Under the pieces are notes generated by a model that saw nothing but the letters and a program-made list of their open reading frames with translations, was not told where the DNA came from and searched no databases. Positions 18,634 through 26,749 of a stretch of 64,000 nt of DNA are shown here, piece after piece; the stretch's first letter is position 1, and the number at the start of each line of letters is the position of its first letter. The position numbers were made by a program, and so were the translations under genes. Origin of the DNA: Desulfitobacterium chlororespirans DSM 11544 (GTDB lineage Bacteria > Bacillota > Desulfitobacteriia > Desulfitobacteriales > Desulfitobacteriaceae); assembly GCF_900143285.1 (NCBI RefSeq), contig NZ_FRDN01000009.1, positions 1 to 64,000 of the forward strand. Direction: 5' to 3'.

Positions 18634-20188
18634 CTTTTACTTCACCCCCTTCCTCAAGCCCATATTGCTCACGGATCCTCTTTTCATAGGCGAGCTTTTG
18701 GATATTGCTCTCATACTCAGATCCGGTAAGCTCTGCCGCCTCCCTTTCGTGAGTGCTGTATCCATTGTTCACTCTGGCTATAGCAGCATTCACTTCCTTG
18801 ACAGGATCTAATTGCCCCTGGGCCGGCCCGTGCCATTCAGCCCGAGTATAGGACTTAAACAACAGCGGATCATCAAAAATCCCCGGAGCATCAATCCGCC
18901 CTTTGATCACCGCTTCAACGAACCACTCTTCATAGATTGGCTGACAGAAATCCGCTGCTGTCCACGCTCTGCGCATGCGAAACATTTTCCAAGCTTCCAG
19001 CATGGCCGCCCTGGATGCCGAATACGAGTTCGTAAAATTTTTAAGCAGCAGCTCGTGAGGAATTTCTAGCGATGCTCCTATTTGCCGTAAAATAGCTGCT
19101 ACAAATGGGTCAAATCCGGAATTCGGTCTACTCGGGTTAGCAAATACTGCCTTTTCGCCTGGCTCCAAAAATTGGATAGCGCCATTCCCTAGCCTCAAAT
19201 CTTCGCCTATCGGGGGCAGTGGTTCACCAGTGGGGTTATCCGGAGGCAAGCCGAATTGATCCGGATCAGAGCTTTCCGATTCTATGAATACGGTAAACAT
19301 TGCGCTGATAACCGCCGCCATCAGCTCCGCTTCTGTATACCGCTCCAATTGTTTTAATGATTCAATAATTGGCGCCAAAATCGGTACGCCTCGCCGTTGC
19401 TCCGGGCGCTCAGCCTCCATAAGGTGCAAAACATTGCGCCGGCCACTTTTCTTTCCAATGACTTCTACCCGGCTCCACTTAACCGGCGTAACAAAAGCCG
19501 ATCCAGGATGTTTGTCAGCAAACCAATAGGCCGTAACCATTCCGTCAGCATCGATTTCAACACCATGACTGATCTTGCCATAGGTATTGGCCTCTTGGAC
19601 CAAGGGGTTGCAGCAACGATCCGCCTCGATGACCCTTACGCGCAAATCATAGGTTGCATGTTTTCGGGGCAAAAGCGGTAAAAGCGCAAAGCAATCACCA
19701 GACATCATCTGTGATAAAAAGGCCAGCTGCTGTAGCTCATAGAAATTATGCAATCCCGCAGCGTCACAGTCTTTTGATTCTGCCCACAAAGCAAACTCCC
19801 GTTCAAGTTGTCGTTTCAATTCCCTTGCTTGACTATTTGACAAACGTAAAAAATCAGCATCAAAGGCCGGCTTCAGCTTTAACCCCGTGCCGATGATGTT
19901 CGTTCTCAGGGTTTTGAGCGCTCCGTTGGCCAGCGCGCCACCCATAAAGAGATCTCTTGCCCGGGGCCTGAGGTCATTAAGGTTTTGGTGGATGTCTTCC
20001 TCAGCATCTCCGGCAACCGGATTCCATGCGGTCATGGACTTTTTGCGCCGGCTTGCCCCGTGATCACCATAGCCCTGATTAAAAACCTCTTGAAGTGCTT
20101 TCTGTCGCGCAATCTCAGTTATGGCTTTTTCTCTTTTGAGGACTATGGATGGAGCAATCTTGCCCAGAAAACTTTCAAAGCGGCTCAT
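18602..20188 (-). CDS. Portal protein, lambda gpB family
   Basis: A 528-residue portal that forms the DNA entry ring. Visible features are DLRPRARDLFMGGALANGALKTL near residue 70 (typical of lambda-type portals), VRVIEADRCCNP, and ASLEIPHELLLKNFTNSYSA in the crown/stem region. It overlaps the gpW homologue by four bases upstream and the protease by 32 downstream. Confidence 0.93.
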   Translation of the reverse strand: MSRFESFLGKIAPSIVLKREKAITEIARQKALQEVFNQGYGDHGASRRKKSMTAWNPVAGDAEEDIHQNLNDLRPRARDLFMGGALANGALKTLRTNIIGTGLKLKPAFDADFLRLSNSQARELKRQLEREFALWAESKDCDAAGLHNFYELQQLAFLSQMMSGDCFALLPLLPRKHATYDLRVRVIEADRCCNPLVQEANTYGKISHGVEIDADGMVTAYWFADKHPGSAFVTPVKWSRVEVIGKKSGRRNVLHLMEAERPEQRRGVPILAPIIESLKQLERYTEAELMAAVISAMFTVFIESESSDPDQFGLPPDNPTGEPLPPIGEDLRLGNGAIQFLEPGEKAVFANPSRPNSGFDPFVAAILRQIGASLEIPHELLLKNFTNSYSASRAAMLEAWKMFRMRRAWTAADFCQPIYEEWFVEAVIKGRIDAPGIFDDPLLFKSYTRAEWHGPAQGQLDPVKEVNAAIARVNNGYSTHEREAAELTGSEYESNIQKLAYEKRIREQYGLEEGGEVKGGNDEEKDQD

Positions 20189-20421
20189 AGATCAATCGGA
20201 ATGTAGCGTCTGACCTTTTTAGGTAACCTGCCGTTTCGTTTGAGGTATTGAAGTCGCTCTACTTCTTTGCGCCAGTAGGTCACTCTTTCCCGGATCTGAG
20301 CCAAATTTGCTCGAGTCAACTCCCGGCTGCCGATTTTATAGCTTTGTCCTGTGGTTACGGATAATTCAGCGTTGAGCCACGCCTTTAAGTGCTCTTCTGC
20401 CTGCTCAAGTGTTATCGACAT
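20185..20421 (-). CDS. Head-tail joining protein W
   Basis: A 78-residue lambda gpW homologue: a helix, a beta hairpin around TTGQSYKIGSRELTRANLAQI, then a second helix and basic tail. It stabilises packaged DNA and prepares the portal for tail joining. It lies between terminase and portal as in lambda. Confidence 0.85.
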   Translation of the reverse strand: MSITLEQAEEHLKAWLNAELSVTTGQSYKIGSRELTRANLAQIRERVTYWRKEVERLQYLKRNGRLPKKVRRYIPIDL

Positions 20422-20444
20422 TCTCTTTCACCTCCTCTCAAGGT

Positions 20445-22280
20445 TTAAACGCTGCTTGATGTACCTCTCCGGCGCTTTGTTGGAGCCGCGGCAGGTGTTT
20501 TGACGATTGCACTATGAGTGCAAAACGGCTGCATGTTATCTAAATCAGGCTGTAATAATTCAATAGCTGCCCGGTTGTAAACCGCCAAGTCAAACGGTTC
20601 ATTTCTGACCTTTACCTTGACCCAGACATAGTAAGGCACCCCTTTTTTATAGCGTTTTTGCATCACTTCAGAGGTCAATCCGTCGAAGTATTGACGCTCA
20701 TATCCCCGATTTTTATCCGGCGTAGTTAACGGAAAATGGCAATAACCTACGGACTTGTTTCCGGATTCATCAACCGGCAATACGCCTAAAGCGCTCATTA
20801 CCTTAAACTTGCCTTCATCGACCCCCAAACGAATCACCGTTGCCTTATAGCGGTTATTCGTAGATGTACCGATAATTAGGGGGAGATAGGTCCCGTCCCC
20901 GGGGCTCTCGCCCTTGATTGGAAATATCCGACGCGCCGCCCTTTCTTTGCAGAACTTATAGACCTCATTGGTTAAGTGCCCCCCAGAGTCCATGCAGGTA
21001 GCCGCAATAGAAAAAAGACGCCCTTCGGCATCTCTCCAACTGCGCTTTAAATATTCGTCCAACTCTGTCCAGGCCCGGGGCTGTTTCAGATCTCCATAAA
21101 TGACATGATACTGGATTCTCCAGTTTTCATGACCAGCCCCCCACCCCTGGACCTCGATCTCAAAGCGATCATCCTGAGTATCTACTGCAGCTGTTAGAAT
21201 TTTTACCCCATCCGGCACATCTGAAGAATACATCTCCCTGCGATTATATAGCGCATCTTCATCAAGCTTCTCGCCCTCTTCTTCCCAAGACTCACCAAGT
21301 GAGGTGTTCGTCCACGCCTTAAAAGTTTCTATGCCGCTTTTCTTAGCCTCTTTAAATTCCTCAATAATGGTTTCCCATCTTTTCCAAGGCGATGCAAGTT
21401 CGTTTAAATGAAAACCCCGGGTTTTCCTATTCTTTTTCCTGGCAATCCATTTGCCCTCGCCGGCTTTCCATTCTAATTCAGCGTGGATAACCCCGCAGTG
21501 CTTGCATACCATACCGCTCGAATCAAAATGAATCTGGTCCCAAGAAGGTGGTTGATACTCACCACAGCTCGGGCATGGCAAACACCACTGCTCCATTGTG
21601 CTGTTTTCATAGGCCGTCTCTATCCTGGATGCCCCTTTAATTGTTGGGGTGCTTACCAGCACTCTTTTGCGGTTAGTAAACGTCGTAGATCGTTTCGTTA
21701 CCAGGGAAACAGGATCGCCTTCTTCACCAGCTGAAGCAGGGTAACGATCCACTTCATCAAGCAACACGATCCGAATCGGCCGAGAAGCCAAGGAGGCCGC
21801 GGAATTTGCCCCCGCCATAGTGATATGGCCACCTGGAAACGATTTATGCAGCATTGTATTGCCGCTATCTCGACTTTTCCCAGTTCCAATCTTGTCTTTT
21901 AATTCAGGCGTGTCTCGGGCCATAGGTGACAATCTATCTTTAGAAAACGCTTGAGCTAGTTCTAATGTGGGTTGCACAAGTATGATCGGGCTCGGGTCTT
22001 GATGAATAAAATATCCAATGATGTTGAGCAAGAACTCTGTTTTTCCAACCTGGGAACTGGTCATCATAACAATGGTCTCGACCCAAGCCTGGTTCATGGC
22101 ATCCATAATCTCTCTCATATACGGAGTGCGACTGGTCCTCCATTGCCCAGGTTCGGCAGAAGCCTCTTTAGAGAGTTTCCTGTATTGATCTGCCCATTGG
22201 CTCACAGTAAGGATTGGTGGAGGAGCAACGTTTTTCGCAATGCGCTTAAATAGATTAGCTGTCTTGTTCGATTGGCTCAC
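20445..22280 (-). CDS. Terminase large subunit (GpA family)
   Basis: A 611-residue DNA packaging motor. Walker A is SSQVGKTE near residue 75; Walker B is RIVLLDEVDRYP near residue 170. A zinc ribbon CPSCG...CKHCG follows near residues 245-275. The nuclease region contains TAAVDTQDDRFEIEVQGWG near residue 370. It overlaps the small subunit by 26 bases. The GpA family belongs to lambda-type phages that usually package from cos sites. Confidence 0.94.
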   Translation of the reverse strand: MSQSNKTANLFKRIAKNVAPPPILTVSQWADQYRKLSKEASAEPGQWRTSRTPYMREIMDAMNQAWVETIVMMTSSQVGKTEFLLNIIGYFIHQDPSPIILVQPTLELAQAFSKDRLSPMARDTPELKDKIGTGKSRDSGNTMLHKSFPGGHITMAGANSAASLASRPIRIVLLDEVDRYPASAGEEGDPVSLVTKRSTTFTNRKRVLVSTPTIKGASRIETAYENSTMEQWCLPCPSCGEYQPPSWDQIHFDSSGMVCKHCGVIHAELEWKAGEGKWIARKKNRKTRGFHLNELASPWKRWETIIEEFKEAKKSGIETFKAWTNTSLGESWEEEGEKLDEDALYNRREMYSSDVPDGVKILTAAVDTQDDRFEIEVQGWGAGHENWRIQYHVIYGDLKQPRAWTELDEYLKRSWRDAEGRLFSIAATCMDSGGHLTNEVYKFCKERAARRIFPIKGESPGDGTYLPLIIGTSTNNRYKATVIRLGVDEGKFKVMSALGVLPVDESGNKSVGYCHFPLTTPDKNRGYERQYFDGLTSEVMQKRYKKGVPYYVWVKVKVRNEPFDLAVYNRAAIELLQPDLDNMQPFCTHSAIVKTPAAAPTKRRRGTSSSV

Positions 22281-22836
22281 TGCTTAGATCACCTTCTGCT
22301 TCCTCCTCATCAAATTCTATGTATTTTTCACCTCTGAACAATTTAGGATCGTATTCCGAAAGGTCGCTTAACGCTTCATAAACTTCTTTCTGGATAATTT
22401 CCTGTATAGCTGGAACTTCGGTCCTGGCAACCAAGACAGGGGCAATCTTGCTAGGCATCGTAATCATCTTTGCTCTAAATGCAGATAACATGTTGTTCAT
22501 TTCGCGCTCAACGTCCTCTGCGTCATGCATCTTACCCCGCATTTGGGCTAACTCCATCTCTGCCATCTCTCTTTTAGCCGCTTCGTGCTTCGTTTTCTCG
22601 ACCATATAGATTGCCTCTGCATCTTTTTCTAATTCCTTGCCGTCTGCACAGGCTCGCAAATACATGATGTACTTTTTTACCGTCGGAGCAAGCTCATAGC
22701 TTCCGTTTTTTACCCTGTCAATTATCCCCTCTTCAACGAGTTGTCTCACCCTCCGGTCAGTGAGCCCAAACAGGCTTGAAATCACGGGTGTGGTGACTAT
22801 TATGCCATCAACCGAAGTAACTCTTTTCGTACTCAT
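22255..22836 (-). CDS. Terminase small subunit (Nu1-like)
   Basis: A 193-residue protein with an N-terminal winged-helix DNA-binding part (VISSLFGLTDRRVRQLVEEGII) and a long helical, acidic C-terminal part for binding the large subunit. The ATG at 22836 is preferred over one four codons upstream. It should bind the packaging site, which probably lies just upstream, in the GC-rich stretch at about 22895-22955. Confidence 0.8.
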   Translation of the reverse strand: MSTKRVTSVDGIIVTTPVISSLFGLTDRRVRQLVEEGIIDRVKNGSYELAPTVKKYIMYLRACADGKELEKDAEAIYMVEKTKHEAAKREMAEMELAQMRGKMHDAEDVEREMNNMLSAFRAKMITMPSKIAPVLVARTEVPAIQEIIQKEVYEALSDLSEYDPKLFRGEKYIEFDEEEAEGDLSSEPIEQDS

Positions 22837-22894
22837 AAACACCCCCAAAAACGGAAGGAAGTCGCTATAAAATTTTTTCTATATCTAGGCGAAT

Positions 22895-22955
22895 ATCGGG
22901 GCTCGCCAGACCCGCACCCCTTCCAGGCCGCCGGAAGGACCCGCGCCATTCGACA
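22895..22955. other. GC-rich stretch, candidate cos/packaging site
   Basis: A gap between the terminase small subunit and the truncated terminase gene has a sharply GC-rich core with the inverted repeat CCTTCC-N8-GGAAGG at 22919-22938 and no coding frame. Lambda-type phages carry cos directly before the small subunit gene. The nick position cannot be read from sequence alone. Confidence 0.35.
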
Positions 22956-22967
22956 AAAACCGACCTT

Positions 22968-23900
22968 TCACCTCATCTTACTTTTTCGACAAAACTCGGC
23001 ATGATTATTCCATTGCTCTCCAAGTGTCATGGCCGCCCATAGCATGAGCTCTTCTGTTCCATTTTCTTTCGCAAGTGAGAACCGCCTAAAGGCTTCCTCC
23101 CATTCCACCCATGGTGAAGCAAGCCCGCTTATATGGAAGCCTCGTGTCTTTGCGTTTTCCTTTCTGGCAATCCATTTGCCATTACCATTCCTCCACTCGT
23201 TTTCAATATGAGAAGAGCCACAATGTTTGCACAGCATACTGCACAACTTTATGTTCATCTGGTCCCAAGAAAGCGGTTGATACTCACCACAGCTCGGGCA
23301 TGGCAAACACCACTGCTCCATTGTGCTGTTTTCATAGGCCGCTTTGATTTTAGAGACACCTTTATATGCAGGCGTACTGGTCATCACTATTTTGCGGTTA
23401 TAAAAAACATTTGATTTCTTTATCACTATACTAATCAGATCCTCTTTATCTCCCAGAGGATAACGATCAATCTCGTCAAGCAATACTATCCGAGATGGCC
23501 ATGAACTCAATGACGCTGCAGAGTTCGCGCCGGCAAAAGTTAACATGTGCTTTTGATGACATCCCCCTATAAGTGCGCTTAATTCTGGCACCTCTTTAAC
23601 CATAGCAGACAGCCTACCATGCGAAAAGTGCATGGCAAGATCCAATGTTGGCTCAACTATCATAACAGGACTTGGTTCTTGATGCATATGAGAGCCAATG
23701 ATGTTAAGCAAGAGCTCCGTTTTTCCTACCTGAGATCCACTCATCACAACAATGTTCTGAGTGTCATCATGGTTGATCGCATCCATAATCTCTTTCATGT
23801 ATGGGGTACGGCTGGTCCGCCATGGCCCGGGTTCTATAGAATGTTCTTTTGAGACCATTCTATATTTGTCTGCCCATTGGCTAACTGTCAAAAACTTCAT
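22968..23900 (-). pseudogene. Truncated second terminase large subunit (ATPase half only)
   Basis: A 310-residue paralogue of the GpA terminase at 20445-22280, starting at the equivalent of its residue 23. It keeps Walker A (GSQVGKTE near residue 56), Walker B (RIVLLDEIDRYP) and the zinc ribbon, but ends where the nuclease half should begin, with an unrelated tail HAEFCRKSKMR. Start signals are intact (AGGTGAGG, ATGA overlap with the upstream gene). A 67-base tract is identical to the intact gene although the flanks have diverged. It is either a remnant of an older packaging module or a nuclease-less ATPase in use. Confidence 0.8.
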
Positions 23901-24079
23901 TTATGCCTCACCTGCCTAACAGCGCCACCGCGACCACGAACATAAGCATTACCACGCATGAGTTCCTTAATCTCTCTAAAGGAATAGCTCTTAGTTGGTT
24001 TCTTCTCCTTGGCTTTACGCACGAGCTCATGATAGACTTCTGGTTGCTTATCTCTGAGCGTCTCCCCAATCTTTGGCAC
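23897..24079 (-). CDS. Small basic phage protein (60 aa)
   Basis: A 60-residue protein from GTG 24079, rich in Lys/Arg, ending in a Gly/Arg tract (YVRGRGGAVRQVRH). AAGGAG lies ten bases upstream. Its stop overlaps the start of the truncated terminase (ATGA). Charge and shape suggest nucleic-acid binding; no family is recognised. It overlaps a different-frame membrane-protein frame that has its own good ribosome site. Confidence 0.55.
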   Translation of the reverse strand: MPKIGETLRDKQPEVYHELVRKAKEKKPTKSYSFREIKELMRGNAYVRGRGGAVRQVRHK

Positions 24080-24171
24080 TGTAATTGCTCTCCTTTCCAG
24101 GAAGAAATGATAAGCCCAAGCACACCAACCAAGGCTAAAAGGACGATGAAAATGTAAATAATAATCCTCAT
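23908..24171 (-). CDS. Possible small membrane protein overlapping the 60-aa gene
   Basis: An 87-codon frame starting at ATG 24171 behind AAAGGAG with six-base spacing, the best initiation site in this stretch. The first 23 residues are a strong membrane segment and the last 17 are also hydrophobic. The middle is Arg/Gln/Ser-rich and overlaps the 60-residue basic gene in another frame, so part of it may be coding by chance. It is the first frame after the late promoter. Confidence 0.45.
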   Translation of the reverse strand: MRIIIYIFIVLLALVGVLGLIISSWKGEQLQCQRLGRRSEISNQKSIMSSCVKPRRRNQLRAIPLERLRNSCVVMLMFVVAVALLGR

Positions 24172-24191
24172 GAAGAACTCCTTTAAATAGC

Positions 24192-24218
24192 AAAAGACGC
24201 CCTCCATGGACGCCTTTT
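24192..24218. terminator. Hairpin at the head of the late operon
   Basis: An 11-bp stem AAAAGGCGTCC / GGGCGTCTTTT (two G-T pairs) with loop ATGGA-like centre; T-runs follow on both strands. It lies between the late promoter and the first late frame, so it may serve as an antitermination or attenuation point, or end readthrough. Confidence 0.5.
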
Positions 24219-24245
24219 GTTTAATACACTTTTCGCATTGTAGAA

Positions 24246-24308
24246 ATTATATCACATAGAAAAGGGATAGAACAGGACACGTTTCCGGCTATAAACCGGA
24301 CACGTTTC
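24246..24308 (-). promoter_or_regulatory. Late promoter with activator-type direct repeats
   Basis: Minus strand carries an extended -10, TGATATAAT (TATAAT at 24246-24251), without a convincing -35. Upstream are two perfect direct repeats of GGACACGTTTC (read on plus at 24275-24285 and 24298-24308), 23 bases apart, with a partial third copy GGACATTTTC at 24308-24317. A weak -35 plus upstream repeats is what an activator-dependent promoter looks like, and the ArpU-type activator gene ends just next to it. Confidence 0.6.
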
Positions 24309-24316
24309 GGACATTT

Positions 24317-24844
24317 TCAGCCTAATGCATCGGATCCAAAAAGCATAATCTTTACTTTGTTCACTAATCTATTTTTGTGCCTTCTTATGGTTCTATCATC
24401 ACATTGAAACCTTTCCGCAATTTCTTCTAGGCTCATTTCATCGAAATACTTACAAGGAATTATGTCGTAATACTTATCATCATTGATCATTTCCAATGCC
24501 CTCTCGATCCGCATTACCTCTTGCCTTGTCCTCATCATGCTTGATTTAACGCCCTTAGTGTATTGGTCAATATCTAATCCGTGGCCACCCGTGCTTCGTG
24601 TGGAGAAAATAACAATGTCCTTTGACCGATTGTTTGTAGGAGCTGTTTTAGCTTCGGGGTCATAAAGGAATTCCTCATCTTGCGCGACTTTTAACTTAAG
24701 CGCCGGATAATTGTAAAGAAGGATCTCAGTTTCCCTGAAATAATTACGCTCTGTAGAGGTTTCGTGAGCCGCCTTTGCACTGTCCTGAGCTGCTTTATTT
24801 ACCGCCGTTTCAATTATTTTAAGGACTTCATTATCCAGCTTCAT
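24317..24844 (-). CDS. ArpU-family late transcription activator
   Basis: A 175-residue regulator of the ArpU/RinA type, which switches on late genes in Gram-positive phages. The N-terminal two thirds are helical. The C-terminal 55 residues form a sigma-region-4-like helix-turn-helix (YFDEMSLEEIAERFQCDDRTIRRHKNRL). It is the last early gene before the repeat-bearing late promoter, so it most likely acts on that promoter. Confidence 0.85.
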   Translation of the reverse strand: MKLDNEVLKIIETAVNKAAQDSAKAAHETSTERNYFRETEILLYNYPALKLKVAQDEEFLYDPEAKTAPTNNRSKDIVIFSTRSTGGHGLDIDQYTKGVKSSMMRTRQEVMRIERALEMINDDKYYDIIPCKYFDEMSLEEIAERFQCDDRTIRRHKNRLVNKVKIMLFGSDALG

Positions 24845-25221
24845 TTGCCCGCTCCACCTCTTTCTGCCAATGTTATGTCCGTCCTAATCCTCGGCGTATA
24901 CATCCTCTGCCCTTGATTCTCCTCTGTTTTCTGCATGGTGTTGAGGGCTTTGTATAAACTAATCTTCAGCTGCTTATTATTGTCAGTAAATTCCTTTAAG
25001 GTCCTGAGTATTTCCATTTTCTCCTTGAGTTTGCGCCGTCGCTGCCGCGCCTCCTGCTCAACCTTCATTCCCGGCTTGCCGATCTTGATTATCGTCTGCA
25101 GATTCCGGGCGACGCGCGTCTCAAACTCTTCCTCAAGGCGATAAGATGTTACTGGCCCTGCAGTAGGCATGTCCTTCGCGTACGCCTCCATTGCTGTGGT
25201 TACTGTGCCGTAGGTTCGCAT
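24841..25221 (-). CDS. Hypothetical early phage protein (126 aa)
   Basis: A 126-residue, very basic, helical protein (VEQEARQRRRKLKEKMEIL) with no recognised family. Start taken at ATG 25221; a longer frame extends into the upstream gene. Overlaps ArpU by four bases, so it may be co-expressed with it. Confidence 0.6.
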   Translation of the reverse strand: MRTYGTVTTAMEAYAKDMPTAGPVTSYRLEEEFETRVARNLQTIIKIGKPGMKVEQEARQRRRKLKEKMEILRTLKEFTDNNKQLKISLYKALNTMQKTEENQGQRMYTPRIRTDITLAERGGAGK

Positions 25222-25658
25222 TGTGATACATCCCCCTTCTCGGACTCCTGAGGACCGCGCCAGTCGAAATTGTAGCAAGTTACAACTCTTTCCGAAGTTT
25301 CAATGAAGATCCTCTTTTCGCACCCGTACCACTCTTTTCCAACAACTCTTTTTGCACATGCACGGCATAACCAGCCAACCTTCATATCTTCTATTGCTGC
25401 CTTTTCCCTGCGCCGTGATTCCTTAAGCAGAGTCTCTAATTCAGCGATTTTTATATTAGCGCAATCTAGTTTTGCTACTGTGTGCTGATACTGGTCTTCA
25501 CCGGCGCACCACTCACGGAAAAACTCATCTTTTTCCGCTATTTGGGCTTTCAGAGATTCGATCGTGCCCGCTTTTAGGCAAACGCGCTTTGCGCTTTGGG
25601 CATCGGGTTTATTGCGCCCGTATTTTCTCAATAACTCATCTACGTAATCGTCCTTCAT
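25200..25658 (-). CDS. Coiled-coil protein with C-terminal Cys cluster
   Basis: A 152-residue protein. The middle (about 30-90) is coiled coil; a zinc-binding-like cluster C-x2-C then a later Cys near residues 97-113 (WLCRACAKR...GCEKR) follows. Overlaps its neighbours on both sides. No family assigned. Confidence 0.6.
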   Translation of the reverse strand: MKDDYVDELLRKYGRNKPDAQSAKRVCLKAGTIESLKAQIAEKDEFFREWCAGEDQYQHTVAKLDCANIKIAELETLLKESRRREKAAIEDMKVGWLCRACAKRVVGKEWYGCEKRIFIETSERVVTCYNFDWRGPQESEKGDVSQCEPTAQ

Positions 25659-25924
25659 GGCTTTCCCTCCATTTCTGCCCTAAGTTCCTCCCATCCTTCG
25701 AGGTCGTTATCAAGAATTTCTCCCTCACCCACTTCGTCACCGGGTTCAAAATATCGCCGCATATATTCTCGGCATGTCTCACACCAGTAGCATGACCACG
25801 CCGACTCTCCATCTGCATAAGCCGCATTAACCATCATTGTGCCTACAGGGTAAATCTTGCCGCAGCCAAAGCATTTGTGGGGTTTCCGGGTCTTTACGGT
25901 ATCCCAGCGCAGGATATCACTCAT
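25655..25924 (-). CDS. Small zinc-ribbon protein (89 aa)
   Basis: An 89-residue protein with two C-x2-C pairs (CFGCGK near residue 18 and CYWCETC near residue 45), likely one zinc ribbon, and an acidic C-terminal half. Part of a chain of four-base overlaps. Function unknown. Confidence 0.65.
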   Translation of the reverse strand: MSDILRWDTVKTRKPHKCFGCGKIYPVGTMMVNAAYADGESAWSCYWCETCREYMRRYFEPGDEVGEGEILDNDLEGWEELRAEMEGKP

Positions 25925-26109
25925 GCCTTCTTACCTCCTGGATAAATGTGCCTCAGCAGCGAATAAGCAAAGAGCATACCAATAATACGATCACTCATAC
26001 TTGGCTGAATTTGGCCGAATTCGGTAATCTCTAAAATTTGCCAAACTGCATCAATCATGACAAGGATGCAAAAATAAACGAGAATATTAACAGCCAGTGA
26101 TTTAATCAT
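25921..26109 (-). CDS. Small membrane protein (62 aa)
   Basis: A 62-residue protein with one clear membrane segment (residues about 5-25) and a second weaker hydrophobic stretch around LFAYSLL. No family recognised. Overlaps the zinc-ribbon gene by four bases. Confidence 0.55.
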   Translation of the reverse strand: MIKSLAVNILVYFCILVMIDAVWQILEITEFGQIQPSMSDRIIGMLFAYSLLRHIYPGGKKA

Positions 26110-26124
26110 TTTTGCCCTACCTCC

Positions 26125-26337
26125 TCAGTCCATAAACTCCTTAACCAAATTCCCGAACGCTTTAGCTTCCGCAAGTGCTCTGGACGGATTAACGGCATCA
26201 CTGCAAGGCTTTACCGGGCATTCGTCGTTGTCGCAGAACACTATTATTGAGCCCGCGCGGCCCTTCTGCCACGATTTGTAGCTGTCCATGTACAGCGGCT
26301 CGCCGCAAAATCCACACTTGATTCCGATCTTACCCAT
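26125..26337 (-). CDS. Zinc-ribbon protein (70 aa)
   Basis: A 70-residue protein with CGFCGEPLYM near residue 9 and CDNDECPVKPC near residue 35, a classic two-knuckle zinc ribbon. Similar small proteins occur in many prophages, some annotated Lar-like; I do not claim that activity. Overlaps the RusA gene end by eight bases. Confidence 0.6.
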   Translation of the reverse strand: MGKIGIKCGFCGEPLYMDSYKSWQKGRAGSIIVFCDNDECPVKPCSDAVNPSRALAEAKAFGNLVKEFMD

Positions 26338-26749
26338 TGCTCCCCGCCTCCCTCAGCTTAACTTCTACTCTCGGCATGTCTGAGTAATACTTTTTAACCA
26401 CGCACTCCACAATCTGCGCGTCATCCCGATACGCCAGCCCATTGAGCGAGTCGCACACTATCTTCCCGATATTATCCCAATCGGGCTTTGTCGTTGGTCT
26501 AATCTGCCCGGATAGCATCTGTTCACGCTTTTTCTTGCCGGCACTCTGCGGAATCGGATAATATGCCGTAATCTCTCCCTCTATAGCCCCCTCAAGCTGC
26601 CTAGCGAAGTGCTGCATGATGTAAATTTGCTTGACCAGGGTTTCGTAGTTGACCGTCTCTTGAGGTGTGTAACTGCGACCTGTTTTAAGCGTCCTGGCTC
26701 TTTGCTTGCCCATGGGCTTGCCGGGAATAACGAAAGATATTTCAGTCAT
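26330..26749 (-). CDS. rusA: RusA-family Holliday junction resolvase
   Basis: A 139-residue endonuclease that resolves Holliday junctions made during phage recombination and replication. Family marks are SFVIPGKPMGKQRAR at the start, KPDWDNIGKIVCDSLNG with the conserved Asp pair, and AYRDDAQIVECVVKKYY with the third acidic pair. Start set at ATG 26749, which overlaps the YopX stop by eight bases; the longer frame adds 46 residues antisense-like in character. Length is normal for RusA. Confidence 0.9.
   Translation of the reverse strand: MTEISFVIPGKPMGKQRARTLKTGRSYTPQETVNYETLVKQIYIMQHFARQLEGAIEGEITAYYPIPQSAGKKKREQMLSGQIRPTTKPDWDNIGKIVCDSLNGLAYRDDAQIVECVVKKYYSDMPRVEVKLREAGSNG

Noticed and set aside
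22968-23900. A complete second terminase large subunit
   Set aside because: The frame stops at half length and no continuation of the nuclease domain is found in any frame in the 130 bases that follow.
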